Assembly (NCBI RefSeq): GCF_032595355.1
Contig: NZ_JASMWN010000001.1
Location: forward strand, 248,001 to 312,000
From: Sedimentitalea todarodis
GTDB taxonomy: Bacteria; Pseudomonadota; Alphaproteobacteria; Rhodobacterales; Rhodobacteraceae
Reading direction: 5' to 3'
Length of the DNA: 64,000 bases
Shown: positions 42,709 to 51,323 of the stretch, one piece after another
How positions within the stretch are numbered: position 1 is the first letter of the stretch
Layout of the letters: every line of letters begins with the position of its first letter
Notes under the pieces: model-generated
The model's input: the letters and a program-made list of their open reading frames with translations, nothing else
Databases searched by the model: none
What the model was told of the DNA's origin: nothing
Made by a program: the position numbers and the translations under genes

Positions 42709-44016
42709 ATGGCCCGTGACACCTTGACCGGCAGCCGGATCCGCGAACGGCGATCAATCGCGGGCATGCGTCAGGCCGACCTTGCACGGCAGGTGGGAAT
42801 TTCCGCCTCCTATCTCAACCTGATCGAGCATAACCGTCGCAGAATCGGCGGCAAACTCCTGCTGGACATCGCTCAGGTCCTGGGGGTTGAGCCCTCGATG
42901 CTGACCCAGGGCGCGGAGGCCGCCCTGATTGCGACCCTACGCGAGGCGGCGGCAGATGCCGGCGCGGTGGCGGCAGAGGTGGACCGGGCGGACGAGTTCG
43001 CCGGCCGTTTCCCGGGCTGGGCCGAAGTCCTTGCGGCAGGTCATCGGCGGATCGCGTCTTTGGAGAGGGCGGTGGAAACACTCTCAGACCGGTTGACCCA
43101 CGATCCGCATCTGGCGGCGTCGCTGCACGAGGTGCTGTCAACGGCTGCAGCGATCCGATCCACGGCCTCGATTCTGGCCGAGACCGGAGAGCTGGAACAG
43201 GAGTGGCGGGAGCGGTTTCACAAGAACCTCAACGAAGACAGTTTGCGGCTCGCCGAAAGCAGCAAAGCGCTGGTGGCCTATCTTGATGAAAGCGAAGACG
43301 CCGATGAACGGCGCGGGTCGCCGCAGGAAGAGGTCGAAGCGTTCGTTGCCATGCGTGGTTTTCACTTTGTCAGGATCGAAGATGGCACATCAGAAGCCGA
43401 CGCGCTGGTGCGTGACGCACCTGAGTTGACCTCGCGCGGGGCGCGGCTGATCGCACGAGAAGTTCTGACGCGCTATTCCGAAGATGCAAAGGCGATGCCG
43501 TTGGAGGCGTTTCGCGACGCAATCGGACGGTTAGGGTCCGACCCGATCGCATTGGCCGAGAGATTTGGAGCCGATCTTTCGGCCGTGTTCCGGCGACTGG
43601 CCACGATGCCTGATGGCGTGCTGGCGAGCGATGTCGGCCTCGTGGTCTGCGATCCCTCGGGCAGTATCCTGTATCGTAAGCAGGTCGAAGGGTTTGCGTT
43701 GCCGCGATTTGGGGCCTCGTGCCCGCTCTGGCCGGTTTTCACCGCGTTGAGCCGCCCGATGATGCCGATCCGACGCCGCGTTTCGCAATTGGGGCGTTCT
43801 GCAATGCTGTTTGACTGCATGGCGGTTGCACAACCCGTCGGGACGCCGCTCTTCGACGAAAACCCGCTCTACCGATCGACGATGCTGATCCTGCCGGTGT
43901 CTGGCGAGAACGAGGACAAGACGACGGTCCAGCCGGTCGGCAGCAGCTGCCGGGTCTGCCCGCGTTCGGAGTGTCATGCCCGCCGTGAACCGTCGATTCT
44001 GAGCGATGGCTTTTGA
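42709..44016 (+). CDS. XRE-family regulator of ScfR (short-chain fatty acid) type
   Basis: This 435-residue protein has an N-terminal Cro/CI-type helix-turn-helix (about residues 6-62: MRQADLARQVGISASYLNLIEHNRRRI). A long central region follows, ending in a DUF2083-like C-terminus with the cysteine motif CRVCPRSECHARREPSI. ScfR-family members (RamB, MccR, PccR) control acetate or propionate assimilation genes. No HExxH metalloprotease motif was seen in the central region. Its target may include its own promoter (see upstream boxes) or the carbon genes nearby. Confidence 0.85.
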   Translation: MARDTLTGSRIRERRSIAGMRQADLARQVGISASYLNLIEHNRRRIGGKLLLDIAQVLGVEPSMLTQGAEAALIATLREAAADAGAVAAEVDRADEFAGRFPGWAEVLAAGHRRIASLERAVETLSDRLTHDPHLAASLHEVLSTAAAIRSTASILAETGELEQEWRERFHKNLNEDSLRLAESSKALVAYLDESEDADERRGSPQEEVEAFVAMRGFHFVRIEDGTSEADALVRDAPELTSRGARLIAREVLTRYSEDAKAMPLEAFRDAIGRLGSDPIALAERFGADLSAVFRRLATMPDGVLASDVGLVVCDPSGSILYRKQVEGFALPRFGASCPLWPVFTALSRPMMPIRRRVSQLGRSAMLFDCMAVAQPVGTPLFDENPLYRSTMLILPVSGENEDKTTVQPVGSSCRVCPRSECHARREPSILSDGF

Positions 44017-44096
44017 CAGGGTCACAGAAGCAGGGTTAGGTTGGGCAAAAGCAATAAAGTTGCGCGACTGCGCGCCCCTGGGGAGGAACGGCGCAT

Positions 44097-44477
44097 ATGG
44101 GGCGACATGTCCTGCTGATCGAGGATGAACCGAACATCATCGAAGCCATAAGGTTTTTGCTCACCCGCGACGGGTGGGACGTTGGCACACATTCTGACGG
44201 TGCGGACGCGGTAGAGGTCATTCAGGCGGCATCACCTGATATGGTCATTCTTGACCTGATGCTGCCGGGCAAAAGCGGCATGGATATTCTGCGCGACCTG
44301 CGCGATATCCCCGAGTTCGCCGGGTTGCCGGTGCTCATGCTGACGGCGCGCGGGCAATCTCGCGACCGTGAAATGGCCGAAAAGGCCGGTGTTAGCCGTT
44401 TCATGACCAAGCCTTTTTCGAATGCCGAGGTACTGACGGCCGTGCGTGACCTTCTTGCGCAGGCTTCGCGGAAATGA
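44097..44477 (+). CDS. Single-domain response regulator
   Basis: This 126-residue protein is one CheY-like receiver domain with the acidic pair E9/D10, phospho-acceptor D53 (VILDLMLPG), T83 and K105 (MTKPFSN). There is no output domain. The ATG follows GGGGAGGAAC. Its stop overlaps the next start (ATGA). It probably passes phosphate to or from the sensor kinase at 44791. Confidence 0.9.
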   Translation: MGRHVLLIEDEPNIIEAIRFLLTRDGWDVGTHSDGADAVEVIQAASPDMVILDLMLPGKSGMDILRDLRDIPEFAGLPVLMLTARGQSRDREMAEKAGVSRFMTKPFSNAEVLTAVRDLLAQASRK

Positions 44478-44785
44478 CACGGGGCGGACCCGATAGCGAG
44501 CTCTCCGACAAGATGCAGCCATCGATGATTCTGGAGCGTCAGAACTACCGCCGCCGTCGCCTGATGGATGCCGCGCGCATTCTGCCGTTGCTCGGTGCGT
44601 TGTTGTTCGCGCTGCCATTGCTCTGGCCCGCGTCAGGACCGGAAGGCGACTTGGGCGATGACGGCGTCGCAATGTCCAGTGCCATCATCTACGTGTTTTC
44701 GGTCTGGTCCGCTCTGATCGTGTCGATCCTTGTCTTTGGCAAGTCCACGCAGGCCTGGTCGCGCCCGAGCGACGATCAGGGATGA
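44474..44785 (+). CDS. Small membrane protein between response regulator and kinase
   Basis: This 103-residue protein has a basic region (RQNYRRRRLMD) followed by two hydrophobic helices (ILPLLGALLFALPLLW and AIIYVFSVWSALIVSILVFG). The start is coupled to the response regulator and the kinase starts 6 bp after its stop. No domain is recognised. The position suggests a helper for the SLC5-fused kinase. Confidence 0.75.
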   Translation: MTRGGPDSELSDKMQPSMILERQNYRRRRLMDAARILPLLGALLFALPLLWPASGPEGDLGDDGVAMSSAIIYVFSVWSALIVSILVFGKSTQAWSRPSDDQG

Positions 44786-44790
44786 GCTAG

Positions 44791-47481
44791 GTGGCGTCGC
44801 TGAACCTGCTGGTCCTGGTCTGCCTCGGATACGTGGTGTTATTGTTCATCGTCGCCTTTGTTGCCGACCGGCTGGCGGCACAAGGGCGCAGCCGATGGTT
44901 GCACACACCGTTGATCTATACGCTGTCGCTGTCGATCTATTGCACGGCCTGGACCTTTTATGGCGCAGTCGGCTATGCGGCGCGGTCCGGCCTTGAATTC
45001 GTGGCCATCTATCTCGGACCGACGCTGGTCATGGTCGGATGGTGGTGGGGATTGCGCAAATTGGTGCGCATCGGCCGCAGCCAACGCGTAACCTCGATCG
45101 CCGACCTGATCTCGTCGCGCTACGGTAAATCCAACGCGCTGGCAATCTGTGTGACACTCCTGGCGGTGATCGGCGTGACGCCTTATATCGCCCTGCAGTT
45201 GCAATCGATCACCCTGTCGTTTTCGATCTTTGCCGAGGCGGACCCGGACAGTGGCTATGTTGATGGATCAAGCGCGCTTTACGTGGCGGCGGGACTGGCA
45301 GTCTTTGCCATTCTATTCGGGACGCGCAACCTTGATGTGAACGAACGCCATCACGGTGTGGTCACCGCCGTCGCACTTGAGGCGGTCGTCAAATTGCTTG
45401 CGCTGCTGGCCGTGGGGGCATTTGTCGTCTGGGAACTGGCCGGGGGCATTGGCCCGGTCATGGCACAGATTGATGCGTCGGAGATTGGCCAGTGGAATGT
45501 GCATTCCGGTCGCTGGGCGACGTTCACCTTCTTGTCCGCTGCGGCCTTTGTCTGCCTTCCGCGCATGTTTCAGGTGCTGGTTGTGGAAAACAGCGACGAG
45601 CGCCATCTCAGAACCGCCGCATGGGCGTTTCCGTTCTACCTGTTGTTGATGAGCCTGTTCGTCATTCCCATCGCGGTGGTCGGTCTTGACCTGATGCCCG
45701 AGGGATCGAACCCGGACATGTACGTTGTTACCATACCGCTGAGCCAGGGGCGCGAGGGATTGGCGATGCTGTCATTCCTTGGCGGGTTTTCTTCGGCCAC
45801 CTCCATGGTGATCGTTGCGGCGATGGCTCTGTCAACGATGGTGTCCAATCATATCGTGATGCCGATCTGGCTGTCCTGGCACGGAGAGGGGGGGGCGGTG
45901 TCCGGCGATGTACGCAACGTGGTCTTGCTGGCACGGCGGATATCGATTGCCGGAATCCTGGCGCTTGGATACTTTTACCATCGTCTGTCCGGCGGCGGCG
46001 ATGCCTTGATATCCATCGGGCTGGTCGCGTTCGCCGGAATTGCGCAGATCCTTCCGGCCCTGGTCGGCGGTCTGTTCTGGCGCGGCGCCACGCGGACCGG
46101 GGCGCTTGTCGGGCTGGTGGTTGGCTTTTCCGTCTGGCTATTCACGCTCTTGTTACCGGAACTGGGCGGAAATGTCCTTTCGGACCGGATCTACCAGGAT
46201 GGCCTGTTCGGGATCGGTTGGCTGCGGCCGCTCGCCCTCTTCGGTGTCTCGGGACTGGACCCGGTCGTGCATTCGGTGATGTGGAGTCTCCTACTGAACG
46301 CTTCTGGCTTTTGCATCGTATCTCTGGTCACCTTTCCAAGCCCACTGGAGCGCCTTCAGGCCGCGCAATTCGTCAATGTATTCGACCATTCCGTCGGCCC
46401 GCGCGGATGGACCGGAACGATCGGCCAGAGCGAAGACCTGATGATCATGTCGCAACGGATTCTCGGGGCTCAACAGGCTCAGGATCTCTTCCATCGCGAG
46501 GCCGTGGCGCAGGGCCAGCGCGGGTACTTGCCAGAACCAAGCCCGGCGTTCCTGGATCGCCTGGAACGGGTGCTGTCCGGTTCGGTCGGCGCGGCCACGG
46601 CCCACGCCATGATCGGGCAGATCGTCGGAGGATCGTCCGTCTCGGTTGCGGATTTGTTGGCTGTGGCCGATGAAAGCGCACAGTTGCTCGAATATTCCAG
46701 CAAGCTCGAGGCAAAATCTGCGGAATTGAGCAATACAGCGCGCCAGTTGCGCGAGGCCAATGCCAAGCTGACCCAACTGTCGTTGCAAAAGGACGCATTC
46801 CTCAGCCAGGTCAGCCACGAGTTGCGCACGCCGATGACATCGATCAGCGCGTTCTCCGAAATCCTGCGCGACACCGATGGTTTGGATGAAGCCGAAAAGA
46901 CCCATTATGCAACGATCATTCACGACGAAGCCCTGCGATTGACGCGGTTGCTGAACGATCTGCTGGATCTGAGTGTTCTGGAAAGCGGACAGGTCAGCCT
47001 GAACATGCGTGACGGCAACCTGTCTGATGTGCTGGACCGGGCCGAGGCCGCCGCATTGGCGGGATCGGATCGGCCGCTGCTGGTGCGACGTCAGCGGGAC
47101 GAAGAGAGATTTGCGTTGCAAACCGATCTGGACCGGCTGGCCCAGGTGTTCATCAACCTGATTTCGAATGCTCAGAAGTATTGCAATGCCGAGAGGCCGG
47201 AACTGCGGATCAAGGTGCGAGCGGTTTCCGACAGGTTGCTGATCGATTTTGTCGACAACGGCAGCGGTATCCCGCCCGATTCCCGGTCGGTGGTTTTTGA
47301 GAAATTCACACGGGTCAGCGGTGAAAAGGCCGGCGGTGCGGGGTTGGGGCTGGCGATTAGCCGCGAGATCATGCAGCGTCTGGATGGCAACGTCAGCTAT
47401 TTGCCGGGAAAATCCGGCGGGGCGTTCCGGGTGATACTGCCGCTAGCGACGCGGATGGCAGCACAAGAGCTGCGGGCGTAA
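44791..47481 (+). CDS. SLC5 symporter-histidine kinase fusion sensor
   Basis: This 896-residue protein starts at GTG. About the first 520 residues form a polytopic sodium/solute symporter (SLC5) module with around 12 to 13 helices. A linker and coiled coil (SSKLEAKSAELSNTARQLREANAKL) lead to HisKA with the phosphoryl histidine H676 (QVSHELRTPM). The HATPase domain has FINLISNAQKY, DNGSGIPP and GGAGLGLAI. No PAS or receiver domain is attached. Similar kinases (CbrA, CrbS) sense histidine or acetate; the ligand here is unknown. Confidence 0.92.
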   Translation: MASLNLLVLVCLGYVVLLFIVAFVADRLAAQGRSRWLHTPLIYTLSLSIYCTAWTFYGAVGYAARSGLEFVAIYLGPTLVMVGWWWGLRKLVRIGRSQRVTSIADLISSRYGKSNALAICVTLLAVIGVTPYIALQLQSITLSFSIFAEADPDSGYVDGSSALYVAAGLAVFAILFGTRNLDVNERHHGVVTAVALEAVVKLLALLAVGAFVVWELAGGIGPVMAQIDASEIGQWNVHSGRWATFTFLSAAAFVCLPRMFQVLVVENSDERHLRTAAWAFPFYLLLMSLFVIPIAVVGLDLMPEGSNPDMYVVTIPLSQGREGLAMLSFLGGFSSATSMVIVAAMALSTMVSNHIVMPIWLSWHGEGGAVSGDVRNVVLLARRISIAGILALGYFYHRLSGGGDALISIGLVAFAGIAQILPALVGGLFWRGATRTGALVGLVVGFSVWLFTLLLPELGGNVLSDRIYQDGLFGIGWLRPLALFGVSGLDPVVHSVMWSLLLNASGFCIVSLVTFPSPLERLQAAQFVNVFDHSVGPRGWTGTIGQSEDLMIMSQRILGAQQAQDLFHREAVAQGQRGYLPEPSPAFLDRLERVLSGSVGAATAHAMIGQIVGGSSVSVADLLAVADESAQLLEYSSKLEAKSAELSNTARQLREANAKLTQLSLQKDAFLSQVSHELRTPMTSISAFSEILRDTDGLDEAEKTHYATIIHDEALRLTRLLNDLLDLSVLESGQVSLNMRDGNLSDVLDRAEAAALAGSDRPLLVRRQRDEERFALQTDLDRLAQVFINLISNAQKYCNAERPELRIKVRAVSDRLLIDFVDNGSGIPPDSRSVVFEKFTRVSGEKAGGAGLGLAISREIMQRLDGNVSYLPGKSGGAFRVILPLATRMAAQELRA

Positions 47482-47547
47482 AGGTAATTGTAACCAACCC
47501 TGCGATAGACCGGGCTCAGACATCTCCCGACTGGCAGGCCGCATTTC

Positions 47548-48669
47548 ATGGTTACCTCTGAGTCAAACTCAGCAATTAGGCGCAAGACGGACACGAATCG
47601 GGAAGGTGTGTCCGGGGCGGGCAGATCTGCCGCCGGCGCGCTGCGACTGGGGATTGCGCGGTCTGCGGCGAACCTTTTTGATCTGGCGATTTCGGTCATC
47701 GGTATTCGTCAGGCGCGCGCAGAACAGGATGCAATTGGGCGGCACCTCTCTGACGAAAGGCTGTTGATCCTGCTGGATGGTCCACCCGGTTTGACCGGCG
47801 CGCTGGTTCTGGATCGTGCCCTCATGGTCGCACTGGTCCAACAGCAGACCATGGGGCGCGTCACCGCCACACCACCGGATGAAAGACCCTTCACTGCGAC
47901 AGACGCGGCGATGGCAGCACCGCTTGTGGACGCGACACTGGAGCGCGCGGCGAAACTGGCCGAACTGCCTGCCGATGTTCTGTGCCTGACCGGGTTTCGA
48001 TTTGGCGCACATGTCGAGGACAGACGGTCGGCCCTGCTTGCGTTGGACGCAGATGTGTATCGGGTCTTTGACCTGACACTGGAGTTGGATGGCGGGCCCT
48101 TGCAGGGTGAGATGTGCCTGATTCTGCCCGAGCCAAAGCCGCAGGCCGAGACGACCCGGGATGCATCAACGGCGCAGGACCCGCCCACACTCGGTCATGC
48201 AATCGGGGTTGCGCGCGCCGATCTGATCGCGGTGATTTCACGGATGCGCGTTCCGCTGGCAGATTTCTCCAAGATGCAGCCGGGGGATCTGTTGCCGCTG
48301 GTGCAGGAGCGTCTGGACCGGATCGAACTGGTTTCGATCACGGGTCAGAAGGTGGCCGTGGGACGGCTGGGTCAGGCTGGTGGCCTGCGCGCATTGCGTT
48401 TGAATGAAATGCGAACGCCGACACTGGCCGATCGGGATGCGTTTGCAAGCGGCACCGGAGCAAAGGCAACAGCTCTGGACGACCCGATGACAGTGGAAGG
48501 GCATCTGGTCGATCCCGAAGTGGACCCTGCCGGCGTCGATGTGCTGTCTGAATCGGAAACCGAAGAGGACTATTCGGGAATGAGCCCCGAAGACGCAGCC
48601 GTGGAAATCTCGGCATTGGCTGGGCTAAGAACGGATGAAGCCGGCGGGCTGGAGGAGCCATCCGGGTAA
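47548..48669 (+). CDS. FliM/FliN-like SpoA-domain protein (orphan)
   Basis: This 373-residue protein has a C-terminal SpoA-like module at about residues 225-300 (VPLADFSKMQPGDLLPLVQERLDRIELVSITGQKVAVGRLGQAGGLRALRLNE), the fold that forms flagellar and type III secretion C-rings. The N-terminal half contains a region (GIRQARAEQDAIGRHLSDERLLILLDGPPG) reminiscent of the FliM middle domain. The tail is acidic. No other flagellar genes are near. It may be a divergent FliM or a non-flagellar ring protein. Confidence 0.72.
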   Translation: MVTSESNSAIRRKTDTNREGVSGAGRSAAGALRLGIARSAANLFDLAISVIGIRQARAEQDAIGRHLSDERLLILLDGPPGLTGALVLDRALMVALVQQQTMGRVTATPPDERPFTATDAAMAAPLVDATLERAAKLAELPADVLCLTGFRFGAHVEDRRSALLALDADVYRVFDLTLELDGGPLQGEMCLILPEPKPQAETTRDASTAQDPPTLGHAIGVARADLIAVISRMRVPLADFSKMQPGDLLPLVQERLDRIELVSITGQKVAVGRLGQAGGLRALRLNEMRTPTLADRDAFASGTGAKATALDDPMTVEGHLVDPEVDPAGVDVLSESETEEDYSGMSPEDAAVEISALAGLRTDEAGGLEEPSG

Positions 48670-48684
48670 AGCCGGTCGCCGCGT

Positions 48685-49110
48685 TCAGCTTTGGTGCAGT
48701 TGCTCCAGGGTCGGACGCAGCCCGTCCAGTTGATAACCCGCCGCCGACGTGTCGGCGAGGACGTCGTCGGCGGTTCTCGTCGCGGCCTGACCGAGGGCCC
48801 AGATGACCGAACATCGCGTTCCCGAGGCGCAGTAGGCCAGAACCGGACCACCCGCGGACTCAACAAATCCTGCCTGACGGGCCACGTTCTCCGGCGTCAT
48901 CGTTTGGTGGGTCAACGGCAGGACTTCAAAGCGCAGGCCAGCTTCGCGCACCGCTTCGCCGATTGCGTCGGCCTGATGCGATGGCGGCACTTCGCTGTCC
49001 GGGCGGTTGCAGATCACAAGCGTGATGCCGGCCTCGACAATTGCGGGGACGTCCTCGACCGAGATTTGCGGCGAGACGGCGTAGACGGGGGATAAGTTGC
49101 GCAGGTCCAT
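48685..49110 (-). CDS. DUF442/Blh phosphatase-like sulfur-transferase family protein (TIGR01244)
   Basis: This 141-residue protein matches the DUF442 family: a start like VYAVSPQISVEDVPAIVEAGITLVICNRPDSE and a phosphatase-like loop LAYCASGTRC (C94-x-x-G-x-R99). DUF442 domains are often fused to or placed beside persulfide-type MBL enzymes in the BigR/Blh sulfide-response system. Here the MBL gene is 224 bp upstream on the same strand. A rhodanese-like or phosphatase activity is inferred. Confidence 0.85.
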   Translation of the reverse strand: MDLRNLSPVYAVSPQISVEDVPAIVEAGITLVICNRPDSEVPPSHQADAIGEAVREAGLRFEVLPLTHQTMTPENVARQAGFVESAGGPVLAYCASGTRCSVIWALGQAATRTADDVLADTSAAGYQLDGLRPTLEQLHQS

Positions 49111-49334
49111 GGACCGCTGTTTACGCGCGTGTCGTCAGCCTGTCCAGTCGGCCACCAATCGACGTGGCGCATGGACTTCACTGTCGCCAACAGATCTGCC
49201 CCCTTGCGTCGATTGCCAGGCGAGGGCCACCTGAGATGGTGCTACGCAGCCCAGCCTGCCCACGACCGGCGAGACCCCAGAAACAGCTTTGTTGACTATA
49301 TGCGGCTTCACGTCTTTGCGTGACGGTACAGTGA

Positions 49335-50198
49335 TCAGAGCTTGTTGATCGGGATCTTGAGATACACGTTTCCCGCGTCGTCCCTGGGCGGCATTTGACC
49401 TGCCCGCATGTTGACCTGGATCGACGGCAGGATCAGTCGCGGCATCCCGAGCGTTGCATCCCGTTCATCACGCATCCGCACGAAATCCTCGACGCAGCAC
49501 CCCTTACCGATATGCACGTTCAACTCCTTTTGTTCGCCCACAGTGGTTTCCCATGCAAAGTCATCGCGCCCCGGTGCCTTGTAATCATGCCCGACAAAGA
49601 CACGGGTATCATCGGGCAACGCCAGAATTCTCTGGATCGAGTTGAAGAGCGCCTCGGACGAACCGCCGGGGAAATCGCATCGCGCAGTCCCGAAATCCGG
49701 CATGAACAGGGTGTCGCCGACAAATGCGGCATCGCCGATCACGTAGGTCAGGCAGGCAGGCGTATGACCGGGCGTGTGCATGACGTCGCCGCGCAGCTGG
49801 CCGATGTGAAAACTGTCGCTTTCCTTGAACAATGCATCAAACTGGCTGCCGTCCCTCTGAAACTCCGTGCCCTCGTTAAACACCTTTCCGAAAGTGTCCT
49901 GGACAACGGTGATATGGTCACCAATGCCGATTTTCCCGCCGATCCTCTCCTGAAGATAGGGTGCGGCCGATAGATGATCAGCATGCACGTGGGTTTCAAG
50001 AATCCAATCAACACGCAACTTATGCTTGTTCACGTGGTCGACGATAGCGTCGGCGGACTTGGTATCGGTGCGCCCTGATGCCTGATCGAAATCAAGCACA
50101 CTGTCGACAATTGCACAGGTACTGCCCTGCGGTTCACGTACGACATAGGACACAGTGTTGGTTGCGTGGTCGAAAAAGGCTTTTACATCGGGTGACAT
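49335..50198 (-). CDS. Persulfide dioxygenase-like MBL-fold protein
   Basis: The ATG at 50196-50198 gives 287 residues. The metal site is H70-x-H72-x-D74-H75 (ETHVHADHL), with MHTPGHTP and the type-typical VGDTLFMPDFGTARCDFPGG. A third ligand is in VGHDYKAPGRDDFAWETTVGEQK. These features place it in the ETHE1/Blh group of glutathione-persulfide dioxygenases, which oxidise sulfane sulfur to sulfite. A palindromic operator candidate lies upstream. The DUF442 gene follows on the same strand. Confidence 0.9.
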   Translation of the reverse strand: MSPDVKAFFDHATNTVSYVVREPQGSTCAIVDSVLDFDQASGRTDTKSADAIVDHVNKHKLRVDWILETHVHADHLSAAPYLQERIGGKIGIGDHITVVQDTFGKVFNEGTEFQRDGSQFDALFKESDSFHIGQLRGDVMHTPGHTPACLTYVIGDAAFVGDTLFMPDFGTARCDFPGGSSEALFNSIQRILALPDDTRVFVGHDYKAPGRDDFAWETTVGEQKELNVHIGKGCCVEDFVRMRDERDATLGMPRLILPSIQVNMRAGQMPPRDDAGNVYLKIPINKL

Positions 50199-50241
50199 GG
50201 CGCTCTCCGTACCTTTGTCCGTTCTGACCAAATTGGTACAG

Positions 50242-50274
50242 ATTCCAGTATCTGAATCCGGGATTCGGATGCTG
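50242..50274. promoter_or_regulatory. Palindromic operator candidate (SqrR/BigR type)
   Basis: ATTC (50242-50245), eight bases, and GAAT (50254-50257) match the ATTC-N8-GAAT form reported for SqrR. An overlapping, longer near-palindrome has CAGTATCTGAATCC and GGATTCGGATGCTG around a central G (12 of 14 pairs match). It lies 44-76 bp upstream of the MBL-fold gene start, at a position fit for repression. No SqrR/BigR gene is in this window. Confidence 0.7.
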
Positions 50275-50461
50275 CTGATTTGATTTGTATCAAGGTCTGC
50301 GGGCTAAGCGGATGTGAAAATCGGAAATGTGAAGAAAATCATCTTGGGGTTGTGGGAGTTTTCTGAGACTATGGGGGGATGGTACACGTGTTTTGTGTGG
50401 CGGTGTTGTGCAGCCGTTACATTTGGAATGTACCCAAACAGAATTAACCGGGGAGAAAGAC

Positions 50462-50677
50462 ATGACGATCGACGATCTGAAATTGAGAGCGGCAAATCTC
50501 GAAGAGCAGATTTCCCGTGCCAAGGCCGAGACGCGGATTGCGCTTCAGCCTCAATTCTCATCTGTACTTGGAAAGATTGCCGCAGAAGGCGCTCAGGTGC
50601 CGGGGCGGTTGCGACGGCTTGATGCGATGCTGGTCGATGAAGCGATCGAAGCGCGGTTCGACAATATGCCTGTCTGA
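50462..50677 (+). CDS. Small hypothetical protein
   Basis: The ATG at 50462 follows GGGGAGAAAGAC and gives 71 residues. The sequence is helical and polar (MTIDDLKLRAANLEEQISRAKAETRIAL), with a possible coiled coil. No domain or signal is recognised. It diverges from the MBL gene across the operator region, so it might share its regulation. Confidence 0.6.
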   Translation: MTIDDLKLRAANLEEQISRAKAETRIALQPQFSSVLGKIAAEGAQVPGRLRRLDAMLVDEAIEARFDNMPV

Positions 50678-50681
50678 GCAA

Positions 50682-50900
50682 TCAGCCCAGGATCACGCCA
50701 ACGACCACGAGCATCAGCCCGACCACGGACAGGAACAGGGCGCCCATGTTCATCGGCAGCACCGATTGAAGGATGGCGCGCATTTCCTCATCGGGGAGCT
50801 TTGCGCGTCGCGCCTTTGCGACGCGCAAAATACACCATATCAGTCCTGCAAGACCGGCGAGCGAAATCGCCGCGCCTACCCAGATCATCGTTTCAAACAT
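50682..50900 (-). CDS. Small two-helix membrane protein
   Basis: The ATG at 50898-50900 gives 72 residues: one hydrophobic helix at each end (MIWVGAAISLAGLAGLIWCIL and MGALFLSVVGLMLVVVGVILG) and a charged centre (RVAKARRAKLPDEEMRAIL). It is convergent with the preceding small gene, with a 4-bp gap. No function is recognised. Confidence 0.65.
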   Translation of the reverse strand: MFETMIWVGAAISLAGLAGLIWCILRVAKARRAKLPDEEMRAILQSVLPMNMGALFLSVVGLMLVVVGVILG

Positions 50901-51062
50901 GCTGCCCCCGAAAGGTTCCCTCGTACGCGACGCGCCTAGCGGATCATGTGCGGTCGTGCAACTAGGTTCCGTGCCTGTGCCTGCGGTTTGAGCCTTGCAG
51001 CGGCGGCAGGGCGGCGGTATCGACGCAGTTTCTGACATCCATTGATCCACGGAGCCCCTGCA

Positions 51063-51320
51063 ATGAGCGATACCAATACCGATACCACCTATCGAGTGAC
51101 TGCCGATGAGTTGCGCCAGTTCATCGAACGGGTGGAGCGGCTGGAAGCGGAAAAGCAAGACATCGCGGATCAGCAGAAGGAAGTGATGGCCGAGGCCAAG
51201 GCCCGCGGCTACGACACCAAGGTCATGCGCAAGGTGATCGCCTTGCGCAAACGCGACAAGGATGACATCGCCGAGGAAGAGGCGATTCTGGAGATGTACA
51301 AGGAAGCGCTTGGCATGTAG
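51063..51320 (+). CDS. GapR-like nucleoid-associated protein (DUF2312/UPF0335)
   Basis: The ATG at 51063 gives 85 residues. The sequence is typical of DUF2312: DELRQFIERVERLEAEKQDIADQQKEVMAEAKARGYDTKVMRKVIALRKRDK, then EEEAILEMYKEALG. The Caulobacter member GapR binds overtwisted AT-rich DNA and supports replication and transcription. The role here is inferred from the family. It is convergent with modC, 3 bp apart. Confidence 0.93.
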   Translation: MSDTNTDTTYRVTADELRQFIERVERLEAEKQDIADQQKEVMAEAKARGYDTKVMRKVIALRKRDKDDIAEEEAILEMYKEALGM

Positions 51321-51323
51321 GCG

